This document shows, one piece after another, positions 28,488-37,687 of a stretch of 64,000 nucleotides of DNA. The position numbers and the translations under genes were made by a program. The notes beneath the pieces are model-generated. The model was not told the DNA's origin and searched no databases. It worked only from the letters and a program-made list of their open reading frames with translations. The number at the start of each line of letters is the position of its first letter. The stretch's first letter is position 1. Source of the stretch: Planctomycetaceae bacterium. GTDB lineage: Bacteria; Planctomycetota; Planctomycetia; Gemmatales; Gemmataceae. The stretch is taken from assembly GCA_013823135.1 (NCBI GenBank), contig PNLP01000009.1:1-64000 (forward strand). Direction: 5' to 3'.

Positions 28488-31400
28488 TCAGACCCCCTTC
28501 GGCGTGTTCGGCATGGCTGGATTCGGGTTCCGGACGATCGCCAGGTGCGTCAGGCGCGGCCGGGTGTTGAGCTCCGCCAAAAGCCCATAATTGGTTGGCT
28601 CGTTCTTCCAGCGAGCGACGGCACTGTGGCCCTCGTTGAGATCGCCGAACACGATTGCTCCGGATGGACAGGCCGACTGGCACGCGGTCAGAATCTCGCC
28701 GTCCCGAATCTTGCGTGCCTCGCGTTCGGCCACAATCTCTGCCCCGCGAATCCGCTGGACGCAGAACGTGCACTTCTCCATCACCCCGCGGCTTCGGACC
28801 GAAACGTCCGGGTTGCGGCCGAGCTTCAAGCTGCTCGAATCCCAGTCCACAAAGGTGAGGAAGTTGAAGCGACGAACCTTGTAGGGGCAGTTGTTCGAGC
28901 AGTACCGCGTGCCGACGCAACGGTTGTACGTCATGTCGTTCAGACCGTCGGCCGAGTGGACCGTCGCGCCGACCGGGCACACGATTTCGCACGGAGCGTT
29001 CTCGCACTGCACACACATTCGCGGCTGGAACAACGTCTTGAGGCCGGCATCGCCCGGAGCCCCTTCGTAGTATCGGTCGATGTTGATCCAGTGCATCGCC
29101 CGGCCCTTCGTCACCTGCTCCTTGCCGACGACGGGGATGTTGTTCTCGCTCTGGCAGGCGACCACACAAGCCGAGCAACCCGTGCAGGCGTTGAGGTCGA
29201 TGGCCATCGCCCAGCGGCGCTGCTGATCGGGCTTCAAACCTGGCGTGAACTTTTCGAACTTGTCGTTGTCGTAGTACATCGTCAGTTCGTGAAGCCGCTT
29301 GTCGTGGCCCTCACCTGACTCGTGCTTCTCGCCGTCGTGTTTGTGGCTCGGAGCGGGCACGTTCTCGTTGATCTCGGTCGTTTCCTTGGCCGCCATTGGC
29401 GGGATCTTGGCGAACGCCGGATTCTTGGTGTAGAGGGCGAGGTCGCCGTGGCGAACCGGTTTACGGTCCCACTCGTGGTTGATGAACAGATCCTTCTGAA
29501 CCATCGACGTCTGGCCCTGCGTGCAGGCCAGGAAATAAACCTTCTTGGTCTTTGCAACGCTCAGATCGTTTTTGCCAGCATCTTTCCCACCGACCGCGAA
29601 CCACGGTGCGTCAGAGGTGCGGATGGCGTAGGCGTTGAAGCCGCGGATCGGGTCACCGTTTGCGTTGGGCTCACCTGGCGTCGAATTGACGCGGCCCGCT
29701 CGCTCGCGACCATAACCGAGGTGAACCGTAATCGAACCGTCTGCGTGGTTCGGGAGCACCCACGCGGGCGCAACCACCTTCTTGCCGCGGTAGGTCAGTT
29801 CGACAACATCAACCTGCGCCCGACCATGTTCGCCACCCGTCCAGCGGAAATAAGCGGGATCGAGGCCAAGTTTGCGAGCGGTCGCCTCGCTCATAAACAC
29901 GGCGTTGTCCCAGGTGATCTTGGTCACCGGCTTGGGCAACTCCTGCAACCAGCCATTGTTGGCAAAGCGACCGTCGTAGATCGTCGTGTCGGCGCGGAAG
30001 TTGATTTCCAACTCGCCGGCAGCAACGGCAACAGGCGCATCCGCAGCCCAGGTTCCAGCAAGAGGTGTCGTGTCCGAAACCGGACCTGTTCCGGCGATAA
30101 CACCAGCACGAACCGCTTCTTGCCAGAACACCTCAAAGGTGTCGAACTTCGGCAGCGACGGGAAGGTCTTACGGGCCTCGTCGGCGTTCTTCCAGAACGA
30201 GCGAACGATCTCGTAACCTTCTCGAACCGCCGCGCCAGTGATCCCTGCGAACAGTTCGATTGCCGACTTGCCGTGATACAGCGGGGCAATGAGTGGCTGT
30301 TGAAGAGACACGGTGCCATCGTGACCGCGAATGTCGCCCCACGCTTCGAGATAGTGAGTCTCGTTCACATGCCATTGACACCGAACTGCCGTCTCATCCT
30401 GGTGGGTGCCGAGGTGGAACGTGAACGGCACGTTCTTGATGTTCTCGGCGAAGGGCACATCAACTGATGCGGTGTAAGCCGCGTTGACGTTGAGAATCAG
30501 CAGGGCATCAACCTGCCGATCGCCCATCTCTTTCGTGAGGGTCTTCAGGTCGATGACCTTACCCGCGGGGCGAGCCTCGACTGGTGCCGAGTAGATCACC
30601 GTCTTGCCAGCGTTGCCGAGTTTCGCGTTGATCGCCGCAACGAGTGCGTGCAGAGAAGCTGGCTGCTGCGTTCCAGCTACAACGACGGACTTGCCAGCCT
30701 TCGCCTTCAGATCGTCGGCAAGCGGCTTGATCCACGCCTTCGCAGCATCGGGCAGCGCAGCGGCACCCGGAACCCCCGCGATTCCAAGTTCAACAGCGAG
30801 GGTGCGTGCGAACGACTCGACCAAACTCGTTGGGAGCGCGAGGCGGTGATCCGCGACTGAACCGGTGCTGGTCGGCATCGCTTCGACCACGTAAAGCCGA
30901 TTCAACTGGTCAGCCTGAACACCCTCTTTGTGATCGTGGTCATGGTCATGACCGTGATCATCTTTCTTGGCCTCATCCTTCTTGCCGCCATGAATGTCGG
31001 CCGCCGTCTTGCCAGTCTTCCGAATCTTGCGACGCTCGGCGAAATCGCGGCTGTAGCGAGTGCTGCCAGGACCACTCGTGGTGAAGTCGGCATCCAGCGA
31101 CAGGACAACGTCGGCCTTGGTGAAGTCGTAGGTGACGTTGAGTGGCTTACCGAATGCCTTGGTGGTGCCTTCGCGAACGCCATCGCCAACTGCCGGGTCG
31201 TGCTGAGCCCAGCGAGCCTCAGGGAAATCGGCGAGCAACTTCGCGAGTTGCGCTGCGAGCGTTGGCGAGGTCACAGTCTCCGACAGAATCCGGAGACGAA
31301 CCGCCTTCTTAGGCTGACCGGCTTCGTCATAGAGTTGCTTGCGGATCGCAATGATCGCCTCTTCGACGGACGAGGGCGAACCACGATGCGTCACGCCAGT

Positions 31401-31868
31401 AGAACGGTCCGGATCGTAGAGGTCTAGAATGCTTGCGAGTGCGAAGGAGTCCGCTCCCCCGAGGCTCGACGGGTGACTCGGGTTACCCTCGATCTTGGTT
31501 GGCCGACCTTCGTTGCTTCGGACGAGGACGCCCGTGCCATAGCCGCTCAGAGGCGAGGCCGACGCGAAATACAACGCGACGCCCGGAGTGATCTCATCCG
31601 GTTGAGTCGTGTAGGGCAGAATCTTGCGAGGTGGCGCCGGGCGCAGGTAGCAACCTGCCCCCGTAGCGAGGGCGATCGATGCGCCCATTAGCCCCACGAA
31701 CCGCCGGCGACTCACCTCGTCGGTGAACTCGGAGGCCCCTTCCGGGAACTCGTTCTGAACGGCTTCCAGGAACTCTTTGCTCCCCACGTACTCATCGAGC
31801 CCTTGCCACTGTTGCGAGGGTGCGGAGGAGTTAAGCGGGGGAGGCGTTTCCGTGCTGTCGGGCTTCAT
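28488..31868 (-). CDS. actB: Alternative complex III iron-sulfur/molybdopterin-like subunit ActB
   Basis: 1126 residues. A Tat motif (SRRRFVGLMGASIALATGAG) near residue 50 leads into a molybdopterin-oxidoreductase-like region (VLVRSNEGRPTKIEGNPSHP) which in ACIII binds no Mo cofactor. The C-terminal third is a ferredoxin-like subunit with CTGCSACVVACQSENN, CVQCENAPCEIVCPVGA, CVGTRYCSNNCPYKV and CTFCVQRI / CQSACPSGA, giving three [4Fe-4S] and one [3Fe-4S] by family knowledge. Odd: His/Asp-rich insertions near residues 303-317 and 840-861. It is periplasmic and passes electrons from ActC to ActA. Confidence 0.94.
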   Translation of the reverse strand: MKPDSTETPPPLNSSAPSQQWQGLDEYVGSKEFLEAVQNEFPEGASEFTDEVSRRRFVGLMGASIALATGAGCYLRPAPPRKILPYTTQPDEITPGVALYFASASPLSGYGTGVLVRSNEGRPTKIEGNPSHPSSLGGADSFALASILDLYDPDRSTGVTHRGSPSSVEEAIIAIRKQLYDEAGQPKKAVRLRILSETVTSPTLAAQLAKLLADFPEARWAQHDPAVGDGVREGTTKAFGKPLNVTYDFTKADVVLSLDADFTTSGPGSTRYSRDFAERRKIRKTGKTAADIHGGKKDEAKKDDHGHDHDHDHKEGVQADQLNRLYVVEAMPTSTGSVADHRLALPTSLVESFARTLAVELGIAGVPGAAALPDAAKAWIKPLADDLKAKAGKSVVVAGTQQPASLHALVAAINAKLGNAGKTVIYSAPVEARPAGKVIDLKTLTKEMGDRQVDALLILNVNAAYTASVDVPFAENIKNVPFTFHLGTHQDETAVRCQWHVNETHYLEAWGDIRGHDGTVSLQQPLIAPLYHGKSAIELFAGITGAAVREGYEIVRSFWKNADEARKTFPSLPKFDTFEVFWQEAVRAGVIAGTGPVSDTTPLAGTWAADAPVAVAAGELEINFRADTTIYDGRFANNGWLQELPKPVTKITWDNAVFMSEATARKLGLDPAYFRWTGGEHGRAQVDVVELTYRGKKVVAPAWVLPNHADGSITVHLGYGRERAGRVNSTPGEPNANGDPIRGFNAYAIRTSDAPWFAVGGKDAGKNDLSVAKTKKVYFLACTQGQTSMVQKDLFINHEWDRKPVRHGDLALYTKNPAFAKIPPMAAKETTEINENVPAPSHKHDGEKHESGEGHDKRLHELTMYYDNDKFEKFTPGLKPDQQRRWAMAIDLNACTGCSACVVACQSENNIPVVGKEQVTKGRAMHWINIDRYYEGAPGDAGLKTLFQPRMCVQCENAPCEIVCPVGATVHSADGLNDMTYNRCVGTRYCSNNCPYKVRRFNFLTFVDWDSSSLKLGRNPDVSVRSRGVMEKCTFCVQRIRGAEIVAEREARKIRDGEILTACQSACPSGAIVFGDLNEGHSAVARWKNEPTNYGLLAELNTRPRLTHLAIVRNPNPAMPNTPKGV

Positions 31869-32001
31869 CTGTCCCTCAGTCGAAGTTGTCAGTAATCAGT
31901 GATCAGTTCTCAGCGCGACACTCAAATCACACATGTCGGTGAGGCCCAGTTGTCGCCCGGTCTACGAGTCCGAGACACAACTGAAGACTGAAGACTGAAG
32001 A
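31869..32001. repeat. actA-actB spacer with degenerate short tandem repeats
   Basis: The 133-base spacer is unusual in an otherwise overlapping operon. Near 31879-31908 it has GTCAGTAATCAGTGATCAG, also found at 47991-48011 after rpoB, and at 31981-32003 GAAGACTGAAGACTGAAGAC. No gene is seen. Confidence 0.7.
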
Positions 32002-32769
32002 CTACCGATGGCACATCGAGCAGTTTGTCAGCGTGACATTGTCGCGAACCTTGTACTCTTCTTTCAGCAAGAGCCCCAGTTCTTTTTGGGTCGTCGGGCG
32101 AGGCTGCCCAATCAAGGGGTTCTCTTTGCCATCAGGCAGTTTGCCGAAGTTCGCGAAGTCAGACTTCTTCCAGGTCAGCGGCTTTTGATCCGCGCCGAGC
32201 GTGGCCGGGCTGTACGTCATGCTCGTGATCTCACTGCGAGGGCGGAGATTCTTTTCCGGCTCGCGGTGACATTTGATGCACCACTCCATCAGGAGTGTCG
32301 AGTGCTGGGTGGTAAGGTTTTGCTGATCGAGTTGACCGTGGCACGACACACACCCAACGCCCTTCGCGACGTGGATCGAGTGGTTGAAGTAAGCGTAGTG
32401 CGGCAGGTTATAGACCCGGTTCCACTCGATGGGCGTGTTGTTCTTGTAGCTCGCTCGCACTGGCTCAAGGAGATCCGCACCCTGCCAAATCTGCTGGTGA
32501 CAATTCATGCAAGTCTTGGTCGGTGGCACATTCGCGGAGCCCGAGATTTCAACCGAGGTGTGACAGTAACGGCAATCGATGCCGAGCTGTCCCACGTGGT
32601 GAGCATGACTGAACGCGACGGGCTGCGGAGGCGTCTCGCCAACACCGGTTGCATAGGACGACCGGTAGAACGCGGCCAAACCCACGCCAGTCGAAGCAGC
32701 GATGATTGGGAGGCTCAGGACGATGACCCGGGCGATCGGATTCAGAGCCTTCGGGAAAATCTGCGGCAT
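32002..32769 (-). CDS. actA: Alternative complex III pentahaem cytochrome c ActA
   Basis: 255 residues starting MPQIFPKALNPIARVIVLSL, an N-terminal membrane anchor. Five CxxCH motifs: CRYCH, CMNCH, CVSCH, CIKCH and, at the extreme C-terminus, CSMCH. This is the pentahaem version of ActA, which receives electrons from ActB. An open frame begins 15 codons earlier, but the anchor motif starts at 32769. It is followed by actB after a repeat-bearing spacer. Confidence 0.94.
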   Translation of the reverse strand: MPQIFPKALNPIARVIVLSLPIIAASTGVGLAAFYRSSYATGVGETPPQPVAFSHAHHVGQLGIDCRYCHTSVEISGSANVPPTKTCMNCHQQIWQGADLLEPVRASYKNNTPIEWNRVYNLPHYAYFNHSIHVAKGVGCVSCHGQLDQQNLTTQHSTLLMEWCIKCHREPEKNLRPRSEITSMTYSPATLGADQKPLTWKKSDFANFGKLPDGKENPLIGQPRPTTQKELGLLLKEEYKVRDNVTLTNCSMCHR

Positions 32770-32833
32770 CGCGTCACACCTCGGCTCGAACTCTCGGACA
32801 AACTCACTCCACAAACAAACAACTCACCAAAAC

Positions 32834-33151
32834 TCAAAACGGCGTGTCCCACTGCAGGTAGCGGAGCACGAAATTGAGCGTGATCGTCAACGACAGGCTC
32901 AGACCGCATAGAGCCACGCCGCCCAAGGCGAAGTTTTCACCTCGTGGGCCGCGAGCACCGCGGCAGAGACTGATGAGCCCCAGGATCAGACCAACCGACG
33001 AGATGATCGGACTGAACGGGAACCAGAAGAACACGATCATGCTGAAGAAGCCAAGACCGATCGACGCGCCGGACAGCCCGCCCCCGATCGGAGCGACGAT
33101 CGGCTTTGTAACCGTTGCCGTCGGTGCGGTGTGTGGGGTCGTGTGTTCCAA
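32834..33151 (-). CDS. Small membrane protein upstream of actA
   Basis: 105 residues with two hydrophobic hairpin helices (IGLGFFSMIVFFWFPFSPII and FALGGVALCGLSLSLTITLN) separated by ISLCRGARGPRGE, resembling DUF4190-like small membrane proteins. The function is unknown. It lies 64 bases before actA in the same direction and is probably the first gene of the respiratory operon. Confidence 0.65.
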   Translation of the reverse strand: MEHTTPHTAPTATVTKPIVAPIGGGLSGASIGLGFFSMIVFFWFPFSPIISSVGLILGLISLCRGARGPRGENFALGGVALCGLSLSLTITLNFVLRYLQWDTPF

Positions 33152-33397
33152 ACTCAGCCCTCCGCCCAGAACCGGGGTCGGCCATTTCGATCGTGATGCG
33201 TGACTTCGTGTTTTTAGCGATACGACTCGCGTAGTAGAGCGTCCAGCCTACTTTGTCGCAATCATCACAAAGTCGAGATGGTAGCCGCGTTGGCTTTGAA
33301 AACAAGCAGAAAATCAGGAAAAAATCTCACTCTTTGGATGTGTTTGTGGTCTCTAGATTGGAGTGAGATTGGGTCTCATCGATGGGGGCAAAATCGC
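33152..33397. promoter_or_regulatory. Probable promoter region of the respiratory operon
   Basis: About 250 bases upstream of the first respiratory gene on the minus strand, with A/T-rich patches around 33210-33220 and 33295-33330 that contrast with the GC-rich genes. I see no convincing -35/-10 pair and no coding potential. Confidence 0.35.
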
Positions 33398-33428
33398 ACC
33401 GGGGTGCCGATGTCATTGGCACCCCGGT
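33398..33428 (-). terminator. Terminator hairpin downstream of DUF1501 gene
   Basis: ACCGGGGTGCC at 33398-33408 pairs perfectly with GGCACCCCGGT at 33418-33428, and GCGATTTTGCCC follows on the minus strand. It lies 25 bases after the end of the minus-strand DUF1501 gene. Confidence 0.7.
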
Positions 33429-33452
33429 CGCCTTCATCGAAATCCGCTGTAA

Positions 33453-34814
33453 TCACACGAGTTCGCGGAGGGGTTGTGCGTTGTCTTCAACCAGATACTG
33501 CGGGCGACCGGTGAGGTCGGGGAGCGTAATCTGGTTTACGTCGATACCCAGGTTTTGATACAGCGTCGCGAAGAGTTCACCGAATGCAACAGGACGCGAA
33601 ACCGCCTGGCCCGCGATCTTGTCGGTCGCGCCGATCACCTGCCCCGTCTTCATTCCACCACCCGCGAGCAGAGCGCAGTTCACTTGTGGCCAGTGGTCGC
33701 GGCCGACCTGTGCGCTGATCTTCGGAGTCCGCCCGAATTCGCCCATCACGACGACAGTGCAGTCCTTGTCGAGGCCACGCGCGTGCAGGTCTTCGACGAG
33801 AGCACTCACGCACTTATCGAACGGCGGGAAGTCTTCCTGTTCACGGAGGAAGATGGAGTTGTTGGGGCGGCCTTCGGCGTTGAGGCCGCCGTGCCAGTCC
33901 CACTTGCTGTAGTTCAGCGTCACGACGCGGGCACCGGCTTCCACCAGCCGCCGCGCCATGAGCAAACTTTGCGGCACACGCGGCGCTCCGTTGGCGTCCA
34001 TGAAGATCTTGGGGTTACCCGTTCCGTAGCGTTCAATCACCTTCTGTGGCTCACGCGAAATGTCGAGTGCTTCCGCCATCCGCGATGACGTGAGCAAGCC
34101 GAACGCTTGCTCGGTGAAGGCATCCATTCCCTTCATGCTGCCGCTGGCGTCGATGTCACGCCGCATGTCATCGAAGCCTTTGAGGAGGCTCTTGCGGTCG
34201 GCGAGTTGGTTCACCGTGATGCCGCGAAGGACCATGTCATCGCGAGTTTCCCCCATCGCACGGAACGGAGACATTGCCGGTCCGACGTACCCCGGTCCGG
34301 GCTCGTTGTAAGGCCCGTGGGTGCAGGTGTAACACAGGCTCACGAATGGGGGCACGGACGGATCAACCCCGCCCTGCACTTTCGCGACTGCCGAGCCGAG
34401 TTGGGGCCAACCGCCCGCAGGCGTCGGCTTCTTGGGATGGTGACCATTGTAAACCTGGATGGCATCGTGGCCCTCCTGGTTGCCGACAAGCGAACGGATG
34501 ACGACCAACTTGTCCATGATCCGCGCGAGTTGCGGGAACGCTTCGCAGATCTGGATGCCCGTCACGTTCGTGGGGATCGGCTTCCAGGGACCAGCAATTT
34601 CCTTCGGCGCGTCAGGCTTCAGGTCGAACATGTCCTGGTGCGGCGGGCCACCAACGAGGTAGATCAGGATCACGGACTTGTGCGAGGTCTTGATCCCCGA
34701 GGCGGCTTCGGCACGGAGCAGGTTCGGCAGCGTGAGGCCACCAAGCCCGAGCGCACCGATCTTCATGAATCCGCGGCGAGACGGTGGTTGATGTTGTCGT
34801 GGGAGAGAGGTCAT
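33453..34814 (-). CDS. DUF1501 domain protein (exported)
   Basis: 453 residues with a clear Tat signal (PPSRRGFMKIGALGLGGLTL). VILIYLVGGPPHQDMFDLKP, VIRSLVG, LLMARRLVEAGARVVTLNYS and VVVMGEFGRTPKI are DUF1501 blocks. Unlike the copy at 1770-3164 it is encoded without an adjacent DUF1553 gene. It is presumably periplasmic; the enzymatic role is unknown. A hairpin terminator follows. Confidence 0.9.
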   Translation of the reverse strand: MTSLPRQHQPPSRRGFMKIGALGLGGLTLPNLLRAEAASGIKTSHKSVILIYLVGGPPHQDMFDLKPDAPKEIAGPWKPIPTNVTGIQICEAFPQLARIMDKLVVIRSLVGNQEGHDAIQVYNGHHPKKPTPAGGWPQLGSAVAKVQGGVDPSVPPFVSLCYTCTHGPYNEPGPGYVGPAMSPFRAMGETRDDMVLRGITVNQLADRKSLLKGFDDMRRDIDASGSMKGMDAFTEQAFGLLTSSRMAEALDISREPQKVIERYGTGNPKIFMDANGAPRVPQSLLMARRLVEAGARVVTLNYSKWDWHGGLNAEGRPNNSIFLREQEDFPPFDKCVSALVEDLHARGLDKDCTVVVMGEFGRTPKISAQVGRDHWPQVNCALLAGGGMKTGQVIGATDKIAGQAVSRPVAFGELFATLYQNLGIDVNQITLPDLTGRPQYLVEDNAQPLRELV

Positions 34815-35157
34815 GGCAGTGACTCCTGCGAGAGCGACGAGGCGGGAGGGCAGGCGGGAACGAGCGTCAATCGCGGGCGGGTTCGGCAGAGGCAGCTGAG
34901 ATGTTTATAGTGTCCCAGCGGTCGCACCTGACGTCAATCACTTTCGCAGCGGTTTCGGGATGACGCCGATCCCTCGGTGAACACCCCACTCGACCAAGTC
35001 AGCCCCAAACAGCGTCCTCACTCTCAAACCCCGCGTTTTACCAAATGTTTGTCGAACTCGGATCGCTGTCGCCAAGTCTCTCACTGTGGTATAGACTCCA
35101 ACTTGTTCGCTCCATAACACCCGGAAGTCCGGGAACACCCCATCCTGGTCACCACAC
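34815..35157. promoter_or_regulatory. Divergent intergenic region (DUF1501 / desaturase)
   Basis: 343 bases without a gene. A possible extended -10, TGGTATAGA (35088-35096), faces the desaturase; TGTCGC 17 bases upstream is a poor -35. On the other strand ACTATAAAC near 34905 could be a -10 for the DUF1501 gene. CCGGAAGTCCGG (35121-35132) forms a small palindrome. No tRNA folds here. Confidence 0.3.
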
Positions 35158-36075
35158 TTGCCAACCGCCGCAGTCCCGGGTTCAATCCCTGTCGCTCACT
35201 ATCCTGGCTGGTATCGCGCCACACGAATTGGTCTTTCGCTTGTTCCGTTGATTAGCGTTCACCTCGCACTCTTTGCCATCCCGTTCATCGAGTTCTCGTG
35301 GTGGTACCTCTTGTGGGTGCTCGTTCTCACCCGAATCATGGGGCTGGGAATCACCGTCGGCTTCCATCGCTATTTCTCGCACCGGTCGTTCAAGACGCCG
35401 CGACTGATCCAGTTCTGTCTCGCTGTCGCGGGTTGCACGGCCCTGCAGAAGGGGCCGTTGTGGTGGACGATTCACCACCGCATTCACCACCGCCATTCGG
35501 ACCAACCGGGTGACCCACACTCGCCCGTCATTGATGGCTTCTTCTACGGCCACATGGGCTGGCTGTTCGCCCGCGACTTGATGCGCCCGGATGAGAAAGT
35601 CGTTCACGACCTGGTGAAGTATCCGGAACTGGTCTGGCTCGATCGCTTCTGGATGGTGCCGGGGTTCCTGCTGGCGGGGGCGTGCTTCGCGGTCGGCGAT
35701 TGGGGCGGGTTGGTGTATGGCTACTGCCTGAGCGTGGTGCTCGTGTTCCAGATTACGTTCGCGGTGAACTCCATTGGCCACATGTTCGGCCCGCAACGAT
35801 TCGAGACGGGCGAAGGAAGCCGGAACAACCTACTGCTGGGTTATCTCGCGATGGGCGACGGCTGGCACAACAACCACCACCGCGCCCCAAGCTCGGCCCG
35901 TCACGGCTTCGCGTGGTACGAATTTGACATGAGCTACCTGTTCATCCGGTCGATGAAACTGGTCGGTCTCGCGTGGGACATCAAGCAACCACCCGCAGGG
36001 GTCCTGTCGGGCAAGGATAAGGGCAAGGCGGTGGACGCTGAAGCGATGGATAACGAACCCATCACTGCAGCGTGA
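35158..36075 (+). CDS. Acyl-CoA/acyl-lipid desaturase (delta-9 type)
   Basis: 305 residues, membrane di-iron desaturase that inserts a double bond into saturated acyl chains. The three His boxes are HRYFSH (residues 70-75), HHRIHH (106-111) and, near 235, GWHNNHH. Hydrophobic segments flank the boxes (SLVPLISVHLALFAIPFIEF). The start is assigned to a TTG because no in-frame ATG or GTG precedes the first hydrophobic segment; the ribosome binding site is weak, so the start is uncertain. A strong bidirectional terminator follows. Confidence 0.9.
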   Translation: MPTAAVPGSIPVAHYPGWYRATRIGLSLVPLISVHLALFAIPFIEFSWWYLLWVLVLTRIMGLGITVGFHRYFSHRSFKTPRLIQFCLAVAGCTALQKGPLWWTIHHRIHHRHSDQPGDPHSPVIDGFFYGHMGWLFARDLMRPDEKVVHDLVKYPELVWLDRFWMVPGFLLAGACFAVGDWGGLVYGYCLSVVLVFQITFAVNSIGHMFGPQRFETGEGSRNNLLLGYLAMGDGWHNNHHRAPSSARHGFAWYEFDMSYLFIRSMKLVGLAWDIKQPPAGVLSGKDKGKAVDAEAMDNEPITAA

Positions 36076-36096
36076 TTGCAATAGATAGCGACCAAC

Positions 36097-36148
36097 AGTA
36101 AAAGGCGTGGGCGAATGAGAACGTTCTCACTCGCCCACGCCTTTTACT
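36097..36148. terminator. Bidirectional intrinsic terminator
   Basis: AGTAAAAGGCGTGGGCGA at 36097-36114 pairs with TCGCCCACGCCTTTTACT at 36131-36148; the inner bases (TGAGAACGTTCTCA) extend the stem almost to the tip. A and T tracts lie within the stem ends, giving U-rich ends in both directions. It sits between the convergent desaturase and Gfo/Idh genes. Confidence 0.85.
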
Positions 36149-36190
36149 ACTGCTCTTTGCTGGCTGAAGTGATGTCCTCACCCAACGCAC

Positions 36191-37480
36191 TCACACCTTG
36201 TACTTGGCTCGCGGCTCGCGCGAGAGTTCCTTGTTCGCGGCCTCGTCGCCCGTGAACAGTTCCTTCGCCGGATCCCACGTCAGCTTGCGGCCGAGGCGGT
36301 AGCCGATGTTCCCCAGGTGGCAGATCGTCGCCGAGCGGTGGCCGATCTCCGCCGTGCAGATCGTTTCCTTGCCACTCTTGATGCACTCCAGCCAGTTCCC
36401 GTGATGGCTGGTTGACGGGTAGACGTGCTTTTCCTTCTCGGTAATCGGCGACTTCAAAATGTCGGGCGAGATGCTGCTGATCCCGCCTCGGCTCACGAGG
36501 ATGGTACCGTCGCTCCCTTCGAAGACGCAGTCGGCCTTGACCTCCTTGCCGTCCTTGTCCTTCTCGAACTCGTTGTGAATCATCACCACGCCGTTCGCGT
36601 ACACGAACTGCAATCCCTTGCCGGTCTTGGGGTCTTTCGGCGGAATCACTTCGACCGGCCCGCTGCCATCCATACCCATCGCCCACTGGGCAATGTCGAA
36701 GTGGTGTGCACCCATGTCGGCCATCGCGCCGCCAGCGTACTCCTGATAGTTCCGCCATGCCGGGAAGTGCTTGTGAACCCCCTTCGGGCACAGGACTTCG
36801 TTGTAAGCGCGTTCGGGCGCTGGCCCGAGCCAGAGGTCGAAGTCGGTGCCTGCCGGTGCTTCCTGTGCGGGAAGATCGCATGGCTTCGCGGGACCGCCGA
36901 CGCCGATGCGAACCGTCTTCAACTTCCCGATGCGGCCGTTCCATACGTACTCGACGGCCTTGCGGAAGTGCCCGCCGAACTCGCTGCGTTGCTGGCTGCC
37001 GGTCTCGAACACCACCTTGGCCTTGGCCACTTCGCCGACCAGGAACCGCCCCTCGGCAATGTTCTGCGTCAGTGGCTTCTCGCAGTAGATGTGCTTGCCG
37101 GCACGGGCGGCGAGGACCGACGTGCCAACGTGCCAGTGGTCCGGCGTGGCGATCACGACTGCATCGAGTCCCTTCATTGCAAGCAGGTCGCGGAAGTCTG
37201 GAAACGCCTTCACGCCCTTGTAGTCCCCGGACTTGATGCGATCGGCGTACCGCTTCTCGACAGTTTCCTTCGCGCTATCGAGGCGTTCCTTGACGACATC
37301 ACACACGGCGACGACTTCGACTTCCTTGCGGCCGAGGAAGCCGCCAAGGTGCCCGCGACCCATCGTGCCGACGCCGATGAAGCCGATGGCGAGCTTTTCG
37401 TTGGCAGCAACGCCAGACGCACGAGACATGACCAACGGGGCCGCGGCAGAAGCGGCGAGGAACGTTCTTCGAGTGAGCAT
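36191..37480 (-). CDS. Gfo/Idh/MocA family oxidoreductase, Tat-exported
   Basis: 429 residues. A Tat-like signal MLTRRTFLAASAAAPLVMS is followed by the Rossmann motif IGFIGVGTMGRGHLG and by HIYCEKPLTQNIAEG, the EKP block with the catalytic Lys. GGAMADMGAHHFDIAQWAMG is the conserved C-terminal domain block. It is likely an NAD(P)-dependent sugar oxidoreductase acting outside the cytoplasm, a common type in planctomycetes; the substrate is unknown. A family C inverted repeat lies just upstream of the start. Confidence 0.9.
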   Translation of the reverse strand: MLTRRTFLAASAAAPLVMSRASGVAANEKLAIGFIGVGTMGRGHLGGFLGRKEVEVVAVCDVVKERLDSAKETVEKRYADRIKSGDYKGVKAFPDFRDLLAMKGLDAVVIATPDHWHVGTSVLAARAGKHIYCEKPLTQNIAEGRFLVGEVAKAKVVFETGSQQRSEFGGHFRKAVEYVWNGRIGKLKTVRIGVGGPAKPCDLPAQEAPAGTDFDLWLGPAPERAYNEVLCPKGVHKHFPAWRNYQEYAGGAMADMGAHHFDIAQWAMGMDGSGPVEVIPPKDPKTGKGLQFVYANGVVMIHNEFEKDKDGKEVKADCVFEGSDGTILVSRGGISSISPDILKSPITEKEKHVYPSTSHHGNWLECIKSGKETICTAEIGHRSATICHLGNIGYRLGRKLTWDPAKELFTGDEAANKELSREPRAKYKV

Positions 37481-37526
37481 GGGAGAGAAACTCCTTGTAG
37501 GTATGAAGTCGATGCGTGAACCTGCA

Positions 37527-37667
37527 TTTACCCCGAAGGGGTTGTATCCCACAGCCCAGGGTCAGCGCAGCGCCACCCTGGGTACGCGGAGATACCCCCA
37601 ATCAGGTGTCCCAGGGAGCGTCAAAGCGGCGACCCTGGGCTCTGGAATACAACCCCTTCGGGGTAAA
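37527..37667. repeat. Family C compound inverted repeat
   Basis: Outer arms TTTACCCCGAAGGGGTTGTA and its reverse complement (ending at 37667) continue inward with AGCCCAGGGTC and GACCCTGGGCT. CCACCCTGGGT and further short stems lie in the centre. It fills the spacer between the Gfo/Idh start and the hydrolase end. Relatives occur at 48046-48254. Confidence 0.8.
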
Positions 37668-37687
37668 GCCCTGGTCCCAAGAGGGAA

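Noticed and set aside
27059..28570. A 503-codon plus-strand frame opposite actC
   Set aside because: It is the antisense of a clear membrane subunit and has an unnatural charged composition.
35170..35205. A GTTCAATCC segment like a tRNA T loop before the desaturase
   Set aside because: The stem is imperfect, no 5' acceptor partner or anticodon arm is found upstream, and the bases are in frame with the desaturase N-terminus.
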